Shown here: one piece after another, positions 33,801 through 46,300 of the stretch
Layout of the letters: every line of letters starts with the position of its first letter
How positions within the stretch are numbered: the first letter of the stretch is position 1
From: Rana temporaria
Taxonomy: Eukaryota; Chordata; Amphibia; Anura; Ranidae
Direction: 5' to 3'
Assembly (NCBI RefSeq): GCF_905171775.1
Contig: NC_053500.1
Coordinates: forward strand, 124,784,241-124,848,240
DNA: 64,000 nucleotides
Translations under genes and position numbers: made by a program
The notes under the pieces: model-generated
The model's database searches: none
What the model was told of the DNA's origin: nothing
Seen by the model: the letters and a program-made list of their open reading frames with translations, nothing else

Positions 33801-36800
33801 AGTGGTGCCTGATGGACCTGCCGCTGTGTCTCACAAACAACCTCTCCTTAAGGTGCATACAAGTGATACTGGAACACACAATGTTTAATTGTCATTCTCT
33901 CTTCTATTTCTGTATGTGGATGATGGCACTGTAATTATTTGAATAAAAAATATTAGGGCTGGGGAAATTAAAGATTAATTCCTTGATTAATCTTTATTTA
34001 TTTTTTTGATCAATCAAAATTCTTGACGTCACCGGACAGCCTGCACAGTGAGACTTACCCTGATGGATGCAAGCAAACTGCACCCATTAGATTGAGGTAC
34101 CTTTGCATCTGTGGAGCAGGAGGATGCATCGGGCTCCATCAAGGGAAGGGGGCAAAAATAACCATCGTTTTCCTGTTCTAAGCAGTTTTGTGCATACAAT
34201 TCTTTGTGTATCGGCAACATCTGTTCCGTGCGAAAGACTGTTCAGTTCTTCAGGGTATATTGTCAATAAAATGCGATCATGTCTGCTTCCAGAAAATGTA
34301 AACACTCTGGTATGTCTGCATGACTGGCTAAAGTGATGCCTACTTGCCGACTATAAAGTGACAGTCAATATACTAGATAAGTTTTATAATTAAAGTTAAA
34401 TTAACTTTCTACGTTTTTCTTAAAGTTTAATAAGAAAAAATTACGTTGGTGCTACAATTTGAATTTAAAACGTATTTGTGTAAACTTTGAAGTTAAGTCA
34501 TGGATTGTGGAAACTAACTAGTGTCGGGTGATTGTATATAGTGTTTACCAATGACTAATGCAGAGTTGCAATGCAAGGAGATCAGCTAAAAGTAGTCGGA
34601 TCTGTATGTGCCTTATAATTAATCGAAATTAGTCGATTAATCGATTTAAAAAAATAATCGATTAATCGAACACAAAAATTTTAATCAGTAACAGCCATAA
34701 AAAATATATTGAAGTGCCTTTTCCTAATCGATATAAAACTGTCACATGGCCCAGAACTTTCCAAGCCTGTCTGCAGGGAATAATAAGCAGGAGGCGCTGC
34801 TCATGTTTCATGTTCAAAATTTAAAGGGGTTGTAAAGGTACAATTTTTTTTTTTTTTTTTTCCCTAAATAGCTTCCTTTACCTTAGTGCAGTCCTCCTTC
34901 ACTTACCTCATCCTTCCATTTTGCTTTTAAATGTCCTTATTTCTTCTGAGAAATCCTCACTTCCTGTTCTTCTGTCTGTAACTCCACACAGTAATGCAAG
35001 GCTTTCTCCCTGGTGTGGAGTGTCGTGCTCGCCCCCTCCCTTGAAGCTATTAAGGAAAAGAAAATTGTACCTTTACATCCCCTTTAAAGTTTGAAATGGA
35101 GAGTAAAACATAATTAATATCAATAAACTGTTTTAAATCATTATACAAATATATATTTGAAATCAAATCTTTATTTTTTAATCATTGAGTGAGCGGATTT
35201 CTGCCAGTCACAGGCTGTGTCATGCCCCTCCAGCCTGTGTCTTGGAAAAACTGGGAGGAGAAGCCACCATTAATCTACCTGTAATATTGTTTTTAGCTTG
35301 TCAGTGGGCATGGAGGAGGAAGAAGGGAGTGGGCTGTCATTTACCACTGAGTATACACCCACATGTGTGACTCTATAGCCACATGGGCTGCTCAGATGTG
35401 ATGGGGAGGAAATGCTCTGCATAAAAATATACTGAAAACTGAGCATGTGCAGAGCTGCCAACACTGCTCTGCAAAATCCCCAACTGCATTGGGAACATGG
35501 ACAGGAGGGAAAGATCGAACAGCAGGATCAACCAGATATTTTTTCAAAATGCAGAAAACAAATCTCATAGTGGCTGGGTGAGTATGAACAGTATGTAATA
35601 CACTATTTACTGACCGTATTTTTTATGACGTGGGTTTAGTAACCGGTTAAATGAGAGCTGACTCTTGACATCCAGTGACTGTTTGAAAGACGTGATTTGA
35701 GTATTGGAGATCAAAGGTTTATATCTATATAACCATTGTCAATGCTTTGGGATAAATTTGATGGGTAAGCTTATGATTCTTCTTATCTGAGAAAAGGTAT
35801 TAATGTCTCTTCTCTTCTTGTGTTTAGTTGCTGGTTACAAACGTCCTTTCTCAGCCGTTGACAGAAGCCAAAGTAACGGTGAATCAAGCCAAGTCCAGCA
35901 GCACCAAAGCAACAATATTGCAGCATGCTTCATTTGCAGTCGCTGGGTAAGATTTTCTTTGGACAGTCTTTAAACATTTTGCTTTCTTTGAGTTTTTAAA
36001 ACTTGTCCTTTCCATTTTTAATTCTTGGTTTGTAAAGTGGGGGGGGGGGGGTGTTAAAGTAAATCTGATATCCTTTCCTATCTATTTACTACTGCTAGCA
36101 GCATGATGATTAGAATAATCAATGTTTATTGAGAGAGTGAAGTTCGACTTAAAGCGGATGTTCCGCCAAAAAAAAAATATTAAAAGCCAGCAGCTACAAA
36201 TACTGCAGCTGCTGACTTTTAATATTAGGACACTTACCTGTCCTGGAGTCCGGCGCTGTCCGCAGCAGATGACGAGCGATCGCTCGTCACCCTGCTGCTC
36301 CCCCCTCCATCCACGCTGAGGGAACCAGGAAGTGAAGCGCTGCGGCTTCACTGCCCGGTTCCCTACGGCGCATGCGCGAGCCGCTCCCGCTGTGTGCTGG
36401 GAGCCGAGTGTTCCCAGCACACAACGGGGGGGGCGACGGGACGTGACGCAATGCCCGTCTTTTGCCCGTGAATGCCGGGCCGGAAGTGGGTGCAAATACC
36501 TGTCTTTAGATGGGTATCTGCGCCCCCCTCCCCCTGAAAGGTGTCAAATGTGACACCGGAGGGGGGAGGGTTCCGATCAGCGGGACTTCACTTTAGGGTG
36601 GAGAACCGCTTTAAATTGAGCACATTTGAAAAATCTTGCTCACGTAAATAGACTTCTAGCAGTGCTGAACTACATGCCTCTCCTGAAGATGCTGCTCCAG
36701 GTTCTCCTCGGTGCTGGGCACTTATTTTTGTCATTTCTGTTAACCGGGATTATCATTGTATAGACAAGGCTCATCTGTACCGAAAGGGGACAATTAAAAT

Positions 36801-37290
36801 TCCGATTGGTCCTTCCTTACAGCAGGGACCATATGATCTATTGCCTGCTGACATGCAATGTAGGGAGCTTGGAGTAGATTTTTCTCCAGGAAGGGCAAGT
36901 AATTCAGTCGTTGGTTTGGCCTCTATTTTGTTATCCCTCCAAGATCAAGTGAAACGTCAGAAAATTGGGTCCTGCTAGATCACTTCAGGTTGGACCCTTT
37001 TGCACGTATAGCTATGTAAAATATAACAAAAAAAAGTATTTATACTGTTTAAAATCCAGTAATGCACTGGGGGTTATGTACGAAAAGCAAATCCACTTTG
37101 CAATACAAGTGCACTGGAAGTGCAGTCGCTGTAGATCTGAGGGGAAGATCTGAAATAGGAGGAAGCTCTGCTGATTTTAACATCCAATCGTGTGCAAGCT
37201 AAAATGCTGTTTGTTTTTTTTGTTTTTTTTTTCTTGCATGTCCCCCTCAGATCTACAATGACTGCACTTCCAAGTGATTTTTATTTTTTT

Positions 37291-37336
<46 letters not shown>

Positions 37337-37341
37337 GTGTG

Positions 37342-37377
<36 letters not shown>

Positions 37378-40300
37378 AATCAGCCCTGTTGGGGAGCTTT
37401 GGTGAGATTTCAGGGGTCTTAACAGACCTCTGGCATCTCCCCTTTAAGACAGAGAAAGGGACTAGGGAAACAGATTCCCCAGTCCCTTTCTCGGCAGCTT
37501 CAGCTGAAATGAATGGAGGGAAGCTCCTCCATTCATAAACTGAAGCATCGTAAACACAGGAGGTTATATGAATGAACAGAGTCGGTGACTACTGACTCTG
37601 TTCATTCGGAAAAAGTAGGAGCCGGGCTTAGCGGCTCCTACCTCCGCTCTCCCCCCTGACAGATTGAGGGGGGAGAGCGGCACGGACGGGGGGGGGGGGT
37701 GGATGGATGGAGAGAGAACTGCACGGACAGAGGGGGATCTGCACGGACGGACGGGGGGGGGGGGGAGGAAAGAGAACTGCATGGACGGGGGGGAGAAGAG
37801 AGAACCGGACGGACGGGGGGGAGAAGAGAGAACCGGACGGACGGGGGGGAGAAGAGAGAACCGGACGGACGGGGGGGAGAAGAGAGAACCGGACAGACGG
37901 GGGAGAGAAGAGAGAACCGGACGGACGGGGGAGAGAAGAGAGAACGGCACGGACGGGGGAAGGGGAGGAGAGAATGGCACGGACGGGGGAAGGGGAGGAG
38001 AGGAGAGAGAACGGCACGGACGGGAGAAGGAGAGGAGAGAGAACGGCACGGACGGACGGGGGGAGGTGAGAGAGCAGCACGGACAGGGGAAGTCAACAGC
38101 AGGGGGGGGGAGACAACACTGACCATGGGGGAGAGAAGATTTGCAACTCCCCTGCCTGCCCGCTCAAGTATCGGGTGAAGCATCGGGAGCATTTCCCCGA
38201 GTACAAGTACTCGGGGAAATGCTCGGTATCGGGACATCCCTAGTAAATAACCCCCAGTGTCTCACTCACTCTGCACATGCTGAGTTGCTCTCCATTTTTA
38301 AGCACTGTTGAGTTTGTAGCGACCGATCTGACCACCTTAAGGGCCAGTTCATAACATAGAAATGCAGTCCAGATGCGTTCTGGATGCTTTTCTGTATGTA
38401 CGTTTTTTAATGCAGTGCAATGCATTACACACACCCTTCTTTTATTTTTTTTATTTTTTTTAACCCTTAAACACATCCGTGTGTGTGTTTTGTTTTTTTT
38501 TTTGTTTTTTTTTTATGCAGAAATAAACAAACTGGACTGCATGTGGTGTGAACTGGTTCTAAGGCTGTATTCACACCTATGCAGTTTTAGTGCTTTTTGC
38601 AGATTTGCACTACTGTCTATTTAACATGGTTTCCTATGGAACACGTTCTGTAGTGCAAAAAGCACTAAAAATGACATAGGTGTGAATCTAGCCTAAAAGC
38701 AAGATTAAACTCTCCTATCCTTTACAGCCAAGAAAGCTGCTTCTGTTTGATCTGCAACTGCCACGGTGCTGCACATGTGATCAGTTATGACTCCAGTCAT
38801 TTGATGGTTTGACAGTTAAGTTGAGGACACAAGAAAATGTGCCAGTGACAACCCGGCATTCCAGCAATGTACGGCCTCGTACACACGACTGAGGAACTCG
38901 TTGGAAAAGACACATCTTTTCCTTGACGAGTTCCTTGTTAGGCTTGTCGAGAAACTTGACAAGCTTTCTTTGAGTACACACAGTCAAGACCAAATCTCGT
39001 CATTCTCAAACGCGGTGACGTACAACACATACAATGGCAGGGGAAGTTCGATTCCACTGGCACAACCCTTGGGGCTGCTTTTGCTAATCTCATGTTACTG
39101 CGTGTTAAGTAAAAGTTTGGTGAGAGACAATTTGCACTTTTCAGACTGTTACAGCGTGACAAATGTGCTATCTCCATTACAAACCCTACTTTTACCGAAG
39201 GTGCGCTCCCGTCTCATACTTTATTCTGAGCATGCGCGGGTTTCTAAGCATACACACGAACGTGTTTCTCGTCGAAAACCAGCCCGACGAGGAAATTGAG
39301 ACTCCCGTCGAGGAAAAAGAGAACTCTTATCCTCGAGTTCCTCGACAGTTTTCTCGATGAAAAACATACACACGACCGTTTTCCTCGGCAAAAAAGCTCT
39401 CCCACCAAGTTTCTTGATGGATTCTGTCGAGGAAACCGGTCGTGTGTACGAGGCCTTACTGTTTTTTTTAAACTGTGAAATCAGTGGGTTTAGTTAGACT
39501 TTTTATGATTGGTAAATCATAAAGCGGAACTAAACCCATTGATTTTAACAGTAGCTGGCAGCCTCCAGCATGAGACAGGAGCAATGCTGGAGGCAATTTA
39601 CAGCACATGGGTTTTTTTTTTTTTTTTTTTTTTTTTTTTGTGGAATATTCCTTGCAAAAGACTATTTTTTTTTTTTATCACGTTGTTTTGGGTGAAGTTC
39701 CACTTTAACAGGTTTCTGTAAAGTAATCCAAATTTGTAAAAAAAATATAATCCTTACTGAAATCTGGAGCGACTGGCTCTGTTCCTAGAATTGCCATCCA
39801 TACAATAGTATTGTCCTGAGCCCAATAGCCTATCAAAAGACCTGGTCATTTCCGAATCCATATTGTATAAATGTATTTATACAATATCCTAGATTGGGTT
39901 AGGACCAGTAAAACCAAAACACGCTCTGTGTAAAAGAGGTGCTCCTAAAATAGGGGCGTTGCTTTGGGTGCCGCAGGGTTTCTGCCCACAGATGCTTGTG
40001 ATGGTAATCCATCCCGGAGTTCACATGGTGGTTTTTAACTTTTCCATACATTACTTTGTCTTCACTTCATCTCACCCATCTGATGCATGTTTAATCGCTT
40101 CTTAGCTAAGACCTATGCCCCACTTGTTATTAAGTCATGCCTTTTTCTTTTATTAGAGACTTATTTGAATTGAATTTCATGGATTCCAAACCAGCTAGCG
40201 GGTACTACGACTTCGCTATAAGCGTGGAGGGTGACAGTCGTTACATGGCAAATCAGGTTGAGGTGAGCGTGACCTTAATTCCCTGTCTGACATGAAGACC

Positions 40301-43300
40301 TGCGATTTATCGTGTCAACTTGTCTATGTGAATGTGCTGCATTGTGTGATGTAGTGCGCTCCGAGACCCTTTCATTTCAAATGTACAACCTAATTATCCT
40401 AATAACCCACTTAGAATGCCTGTCTGTGTAAGGCTCGAGCTGCGAATGATGTCGCCCGAATTCTCACTTTCCCCGTTTCTCGGCCCCTTGAGATGAGCGA
40501 GAGACTCTTGAATGAAATTGTGTAACTCGGTAGGACACTGCGTCCTCATTCTGCTATTTTGAACATGTTTAGGATGTAGAGCAAAGCCGTCTCTTTAGCT
40601 TAGAGTGATACAGATGACAAGCTGTGCATTCTCTCCTTTTAGAAAAGTAAAATTTGTATATAGCTGTTAATAAAATCGTAGACGGTTTTTAATGAATAAT
40701 CTTTATGGGCGTATTTAATTGGTTGGATATACCCAATTTCCCTGCACTAGCCCTGTCTTACTACTGTTTTTCCAGTTTATACAAGTAGAAAAGTAAACAT
40801 TTTGCTTTACAAAGATTTGTTATTGAGTTTTATAATGTAAAATGACAATAGGTATAAAAGTAATGCACAAAGGGGTACAGTAAAATGAGAGGCATAGATA
40901 GGATTACAGAAAACAAAGTTTTGAAGTTTAAAAAAGAGGTAGAACGTTTTTGGTACATTTAATAGAAGTAGGGGAAAACAACAAATGTGCTATTTTGAGA
41001 CAAATTGCTGATTTAGCTTCCAACATTTAGAATGACTGAGGCTTGCTTTAGGGACCATACATCATTGATTAAACTTTTTTGCATGAGCGAAACAATCTTT
41101 ATACATTGTCGGAGTAATCTGTAAAATCACTTTAAGCTGGATTGTCACTTTTGTGAAAATAGTTGACATTTTATTAGTTGCAGCTTACCAGTAAACATAA
41201 AGGGATCTGCTTTAATACTTTGGTACTCTAGCACAGGGCTTGACAAATTTGCTTTGGCCGCCGGCACAATCAGACATGTATGATGCATACCTATAACAAG
41301 GATGTTCAAAATTCCAAGTTAAGTGACTTTATTGAGGATTGCAAAAAGATAATATAGAAAGGTGTCAAAAATGGACATATGAAGGCATAATATTTCTCAG
41401 TAAAATACAGAATGGTAATGTAACTTATTCTTTTACCAAGTGGTCCAGGTTTTCCAAATTCTGTCAAACCAAACATTTGTATTGTTGTAGTAGGCTAAAG
41501 TTTTTTTTTTTTCCAAGTCAGATGTAAATGCACTAAGTTCATTACTTATGAAATGGAGCCCATGTCCTGTTTCCAGTGTTTGGTAATTGTTAAACAGAAC
41601 AGTTTTTCAATGGTATATTTAACGCTTTAAAAAAATATAAATGCCCCTTTAGAGTTGTTTTTTATAGTTTTTTTTTTTTTTCTGTTATTTTAATAATCTT
41701 ATTACGGAGTAGTAATTATAATGTTGTGTTTGCAGCTGAAGGTAAAAGTGTCCACAGAGGTTGGAATCAGCAATGTTGACCTGTCTGTTGTAGACAAAGA
41801 CCAGAGTATCTCTCCTAAAACTTCCAGGTAATTAAAGCAACAAAAAAGTGTTTCATAAAGATTCACGAGAAACTGCTAGTAAACTTTTTTTTATTTTTTT
41901 TATTTATTTATTTTTTCTCTTCTCTGTAGGGTTTTGTTCCCCTCCAAAGCCAAGGGACCTTTGACTGCTGATGGCCACCAGAACTTTGCTTTGTCTTTCC
42001 TGCTTGCTGATGTGAACACAGGGGCCAGTCTAACACCACATCAGGTACATATGTTGTAGTAACCCAAAAGCACACCCATCACAGCCCTGAGTAATTTAGA
42101 TTATGTTTAATGGAAAAACATAAGCGGAAGAAGCCTTCAGTGAAAAATGCATGTCAAAACTGTTGGTTAATCCAATGCTACAAGCAGCACAAATGATATG
42201 CAAATGTCCTTCCTTGTAAAAAGTCAACTTTAGCTCCACCCTTCCTGCTTTCCTTATTGATCATCTCAGTGGTGGACAAGTCTGTCTGAATGCGAGGGGG
42301 AAAAAATAATATTTTTATGTGCAAGAGAAGATGAAAATATTTTGGCAGTAGGTTGTACAGTACATAATCTGTATTTTGGTATCCGCATATGAAACTTTCC
42401 TGTACAGTACAGGAAAGTTTCATATGCGGATACCAAAATACAGATGATGCAGTCCTAGATCTTGCATGATCGGGTAGGGTGTAAGAGTTCCCTTATGATC
42501 TGGCTATGATCAGTACAGGCATCACGTCATCTCGACTCTGGGAGTCTGGATACGCCAGGTGCCTGGACTGATGGCCGTCTCTGCGAGCCGCTGAGACGGT
42601 CTCTCCCCACCCCTCCACAGCTCAACACTCCAGTGAATGTGCAGGAGCAGAGCTGCTGGCTGGCAGCAGCTCTCTGCTCGGGCATAAGGATGAGCTCAGG
42701 CGTGTTCGCTGGCGCATGTGCAAAGCCCGCCAGGAAGTCGGCGCTGTGCTAATCACAGGCAGTGAGACATTTTCCCGACCCATGGCTACACAGATTTAGA
42801 ATTGCCTAACTGCATGTGATTAGCGCAGCGCTGTGCCGACTTCCTGGTGGGCTCTGCACGTACGGCTGCGAACACGCCTGAGCTCATCCTTTCTCGGGGA
42901 GCTGTGAGAACGGAGCCATCGGCAATGTTCAATGGCTCGGTTGTCTGTGCAGAGACGGCGGGGAACAGATGCTGCATTCACCTAGGAAAGTATAATTATG
43001 GGAAAAAACAATTCACATTCTTCTCCTTTTTAAGCAGTAATAAACATTTTTAAGGTGTCTGGCACCTGAATTTAGAGAGTATTTGCAGTTCATGTAAATT
43101 ACTTTTGACTTTAATTGACAATATGCCTTTTGGTTATAAGGATGTCCAATTTGTGTCTTTGTCAATCTTGGACTTCTAAAAATAAAAAAATGTAATTTGT
43201 AACAAACTGTTAATCCTTTTTTATACCAATATTCCCCGTTCTCTGTACCTAGCAAATTTAGAGAGTATGGAAATCGTCAAGATCTGTCATCTCACAGTGG

Positions 43301-46300
43301 TACTTTCTTACATCAGTGGAATTACAAGATGCCCCTCTTGATATCCCCATCTTCCTTGCACAACAATGCTTTTATTCTTTGCTGGGGGAAACCAGCACTG
43401 CCTAATTGTATCATTACTAATCGGGTTCTCCTCTGTATCCCAAGTGTTGGAAAAAGTTCTTGCCCCGGTTCTTGTTCTTCTGCTTGACCCATGGCAATCA
43501 TGCCAGAGGATACTTGTATGACTTTCTACTGAAGGACTCCTCCACTGTGACTTTGTCAGTACACGTCCAAAGGACTATTCAGTTCCTTCAAATCTTTGAC
43601 TAATCAACTTTCCAAAGTCTGCTCTCCAGTCCTCACACTGTCAGGAGTACCTGAACCTATTTTGGGCACAGTCCAAGCCAAAATCTTTTTTTGAGAAATG
43701 ATTGCCTCCTTAAAGTGAAGGAAAGCTTTGTGTTTTATTTTATTAAAATAACAAACATGTTATACTTGCCTGCTCTATGCAAACTGCTGCTGTATCTGAG
43801 CCAGTGACGAGCGAGAGAACCAGTTTCTTCACCGTGTCCTTGGCAACTGATGCCAGCCTTAGTGTTTGGGGAGTGTACATCATATTATCAGTACAGCACT
43901 GCCCCCTTTTTTTGCAAAAAAAAAAGCCACAGCCGTGGTCTACATAAGCCATGCGTGCAGAACTAAAAGTCAAGCCTTAGTTGCCTTCCTGGTGGCCACT
44001 GCTTCTGTTAGACAAGTTTCTGAGTTGACGTCTGAGCTTTCTTGTGTTGCACAGGGACCAGGCGGTCTTGAGCCCAAAACCTGCTTTTCTCCCCAAGGTG
44101 TTTTTATATTTCTACCTCAATGAGGGTGAAATGTCCTTCCCTATGTCCTGTTCGAAACGCATCAAAGAACATTCCCAACATTGCATGAATGTTGTCAGCA
44201 TCTACCTGGCAAACAATGGTTTCTGTAAGCAAATCTGATTCCGTGTTTTGTTCTCCCTGGGGGCTCTCATAGAGGCCATCTTGCTTCCTGCTCCACCGTT
44301 GCCAGGTGGAACAGATCACTTATTTCCAGGGCCTTTTATATAAAAAGTTCCTCCTGTTACCCACCAGGTTTGTTGGTGTCTCTTAGGCTTTCCAGCATGG
44401 ATAGGATCCCAGGTAGATGCGAGATTCGGCTGAAAGATGTTTTAAGCTGTCATCTGAGTAAGGCTGGATTCACACCTATGCTGTTTAGTGCTTTTTGCAT
44501 TTTGCAGATTTTCACTACAGAACATGTTCCATAGGAAATCATGTTAAATGGACTGTAGTGCAAATCTGCAAAAAGCACTAAAACTGCATAGGTGTGAATC
44601 CAGCCTTACTTTGTGTTTTTCATGGGCCTGTTGGCAGTTCTTTTGCTTTGTTGCTGGCCACCCCTGAGCTTATTGCTTTGGATAGTTTCATGATCCAGTT
44701 TCCTGTACTGTACAATTAAGATTAAAACATTTTTGGACTTTGCATGCTAAAAAAAGATTCTCAAGGCATTGGTGATTATTTGAGTACACTAGTGGGCAGT
44801 GTCCAGTCACCTGAAGGTAGCCAACATACAGTATAACCCATGGTCTATGAATGCAAACCCTGTGGAATTTTACAGGTAAGTCAAATTTCCCTTTTTTTCG
44901 TTGCATTCGTATCTGTGTCCTGAACAGTTTCTGGTGATGGTTTATTCATATAAACTCTTCACACTTTTTATGATCAGATACTAAGTATTTTTTGTTTATT
45001 CTTCTTAGACATTCGTTCGGCTACACAACCAAAAAACCGGCCAGGAAGTTGTGTTTGTAGCTGAGCCAGACACCAAGGGAACCTACCGGTTTGAGCTGGA
45101 CCCAACTGAAAGAAAGTCTGAGTTTGACTCTGCATCTGGAACCTATACTCTGTTCCTGATGGTAGGAGACGCTACTCTGGAGAATCCAATACTTTGGAAT
45201 ATGGTATGTGGTGTTTACTAATGGTTTTCCATGTTCCAGCTGCAGTGCTAAACATGAAATTACTGGGGCTGACACGAGATCTTGCACCTTTTTATCTTTC
45301 AGAAACTCTTATTTTAACGTTTTGTTTTGGATTAGAATAATTTATATAGTTGCAGATTATATAGGCCTACTTTTTGGGATGGGAGGTTACATATGAAGCC
45401 TCATACACACGCTCAGTTTTCTAGGCAAGAACCAGCAAAAAAACTGCTGGCAGAGCTTTTTTTTGCCGAGTATACCGTGCGTGTGTACGAGGCTTTCAGG
45501 TCTCATCAAGAAAACTGCCCAGAATCTCGACGAGAAAAATGGAGAACCTGCTCTCTATTTTCTCGTTGTGATGCTCGGCTGTGTTTTCTTGCCGAGAAAC
45601 CCGAGCGTGTGTATACTTACCTGTCACGGTGGAAACCCACGCATTCTCGAAATAACTGACGCATGCGCGGTAGCTTCCTAGGCATAGGTAGGGTGCAGTA
45701 AGATGGCGGCAACGGCATAGAATGTGACGAGCGCATGCTCATCGTACGCGATGACGTCACCGCGTTCTTGCCTTTCAAAAGAACCGCGGTTCTTTTGAAA
45801 GGAGTGTCTGTGTACACGGGCGGCAAGAGATTCTTGCCAAGAATCTTGTCAGAAAAAACTTTTTTTTTTCCTGACGAGATTCTGGCCCGTGTGTACAGGG
45901 CTTCAGCCTATGGCTAGACAAGTAATTAAATTTCATTGCTAGATTTAACTACTTGTTGCCCATCTTCTCGTTGGCAGCAAATTGATACAATAAAATGAAA
46001 TAAAACCAATAAGGATACTGTGACCAAGAAGTCAAGTTTACAGTTGGCAAAAGAAATGCAACGGTTTGTGTAGTACTAGTAATGGGTAAAGTGGCTAAAT
46101 CTGAAGATGACCTTTAAAAGTGACACTAAACTATATCGCTATTCTCCAAAAATCATTCATACACATCCACTACTTGGTGGACCTGTAATCTATTTTTTCC
46201 AAAATTGATTCTTACAGGCTTTTTTTTTTTTTTGCAGATTCTTGCTGCTGGAATAACCAGGCTATGCGATTAATAGCAGCTGCTGCTGATCACATATAGC

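Larger units (their letters stand above)
37068..38256. mobile_element. Fold-back MITE copy split by a 0.95-kb insertion
   Basis: CTGGGGGTTATGTACGAAAAG at 37068 on, and TAGTAAATAACCCCCAG at 38241-38257, are the two ends of a copy of the 27448 element. The intervening sequence from 37293 to 38240 is foreign to it. Confidence 0.65.

Noticed and set aside
37564..38237. Overlapping Arg/Gly-rich and Pro/Ser-rich frames of 120-199 codons on both strands
   Set aside because: They read through the all-purine minisatellite D, which lacks stops on both strands by composition.
42367..42445. Candidate microRNA precursor
   Set aside because: A one-base centre and a perfect 39-bp stem leave no terminal loop or mismatches of the usual kind. 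Long perfect stems here are better explained by a palindromic insertion.
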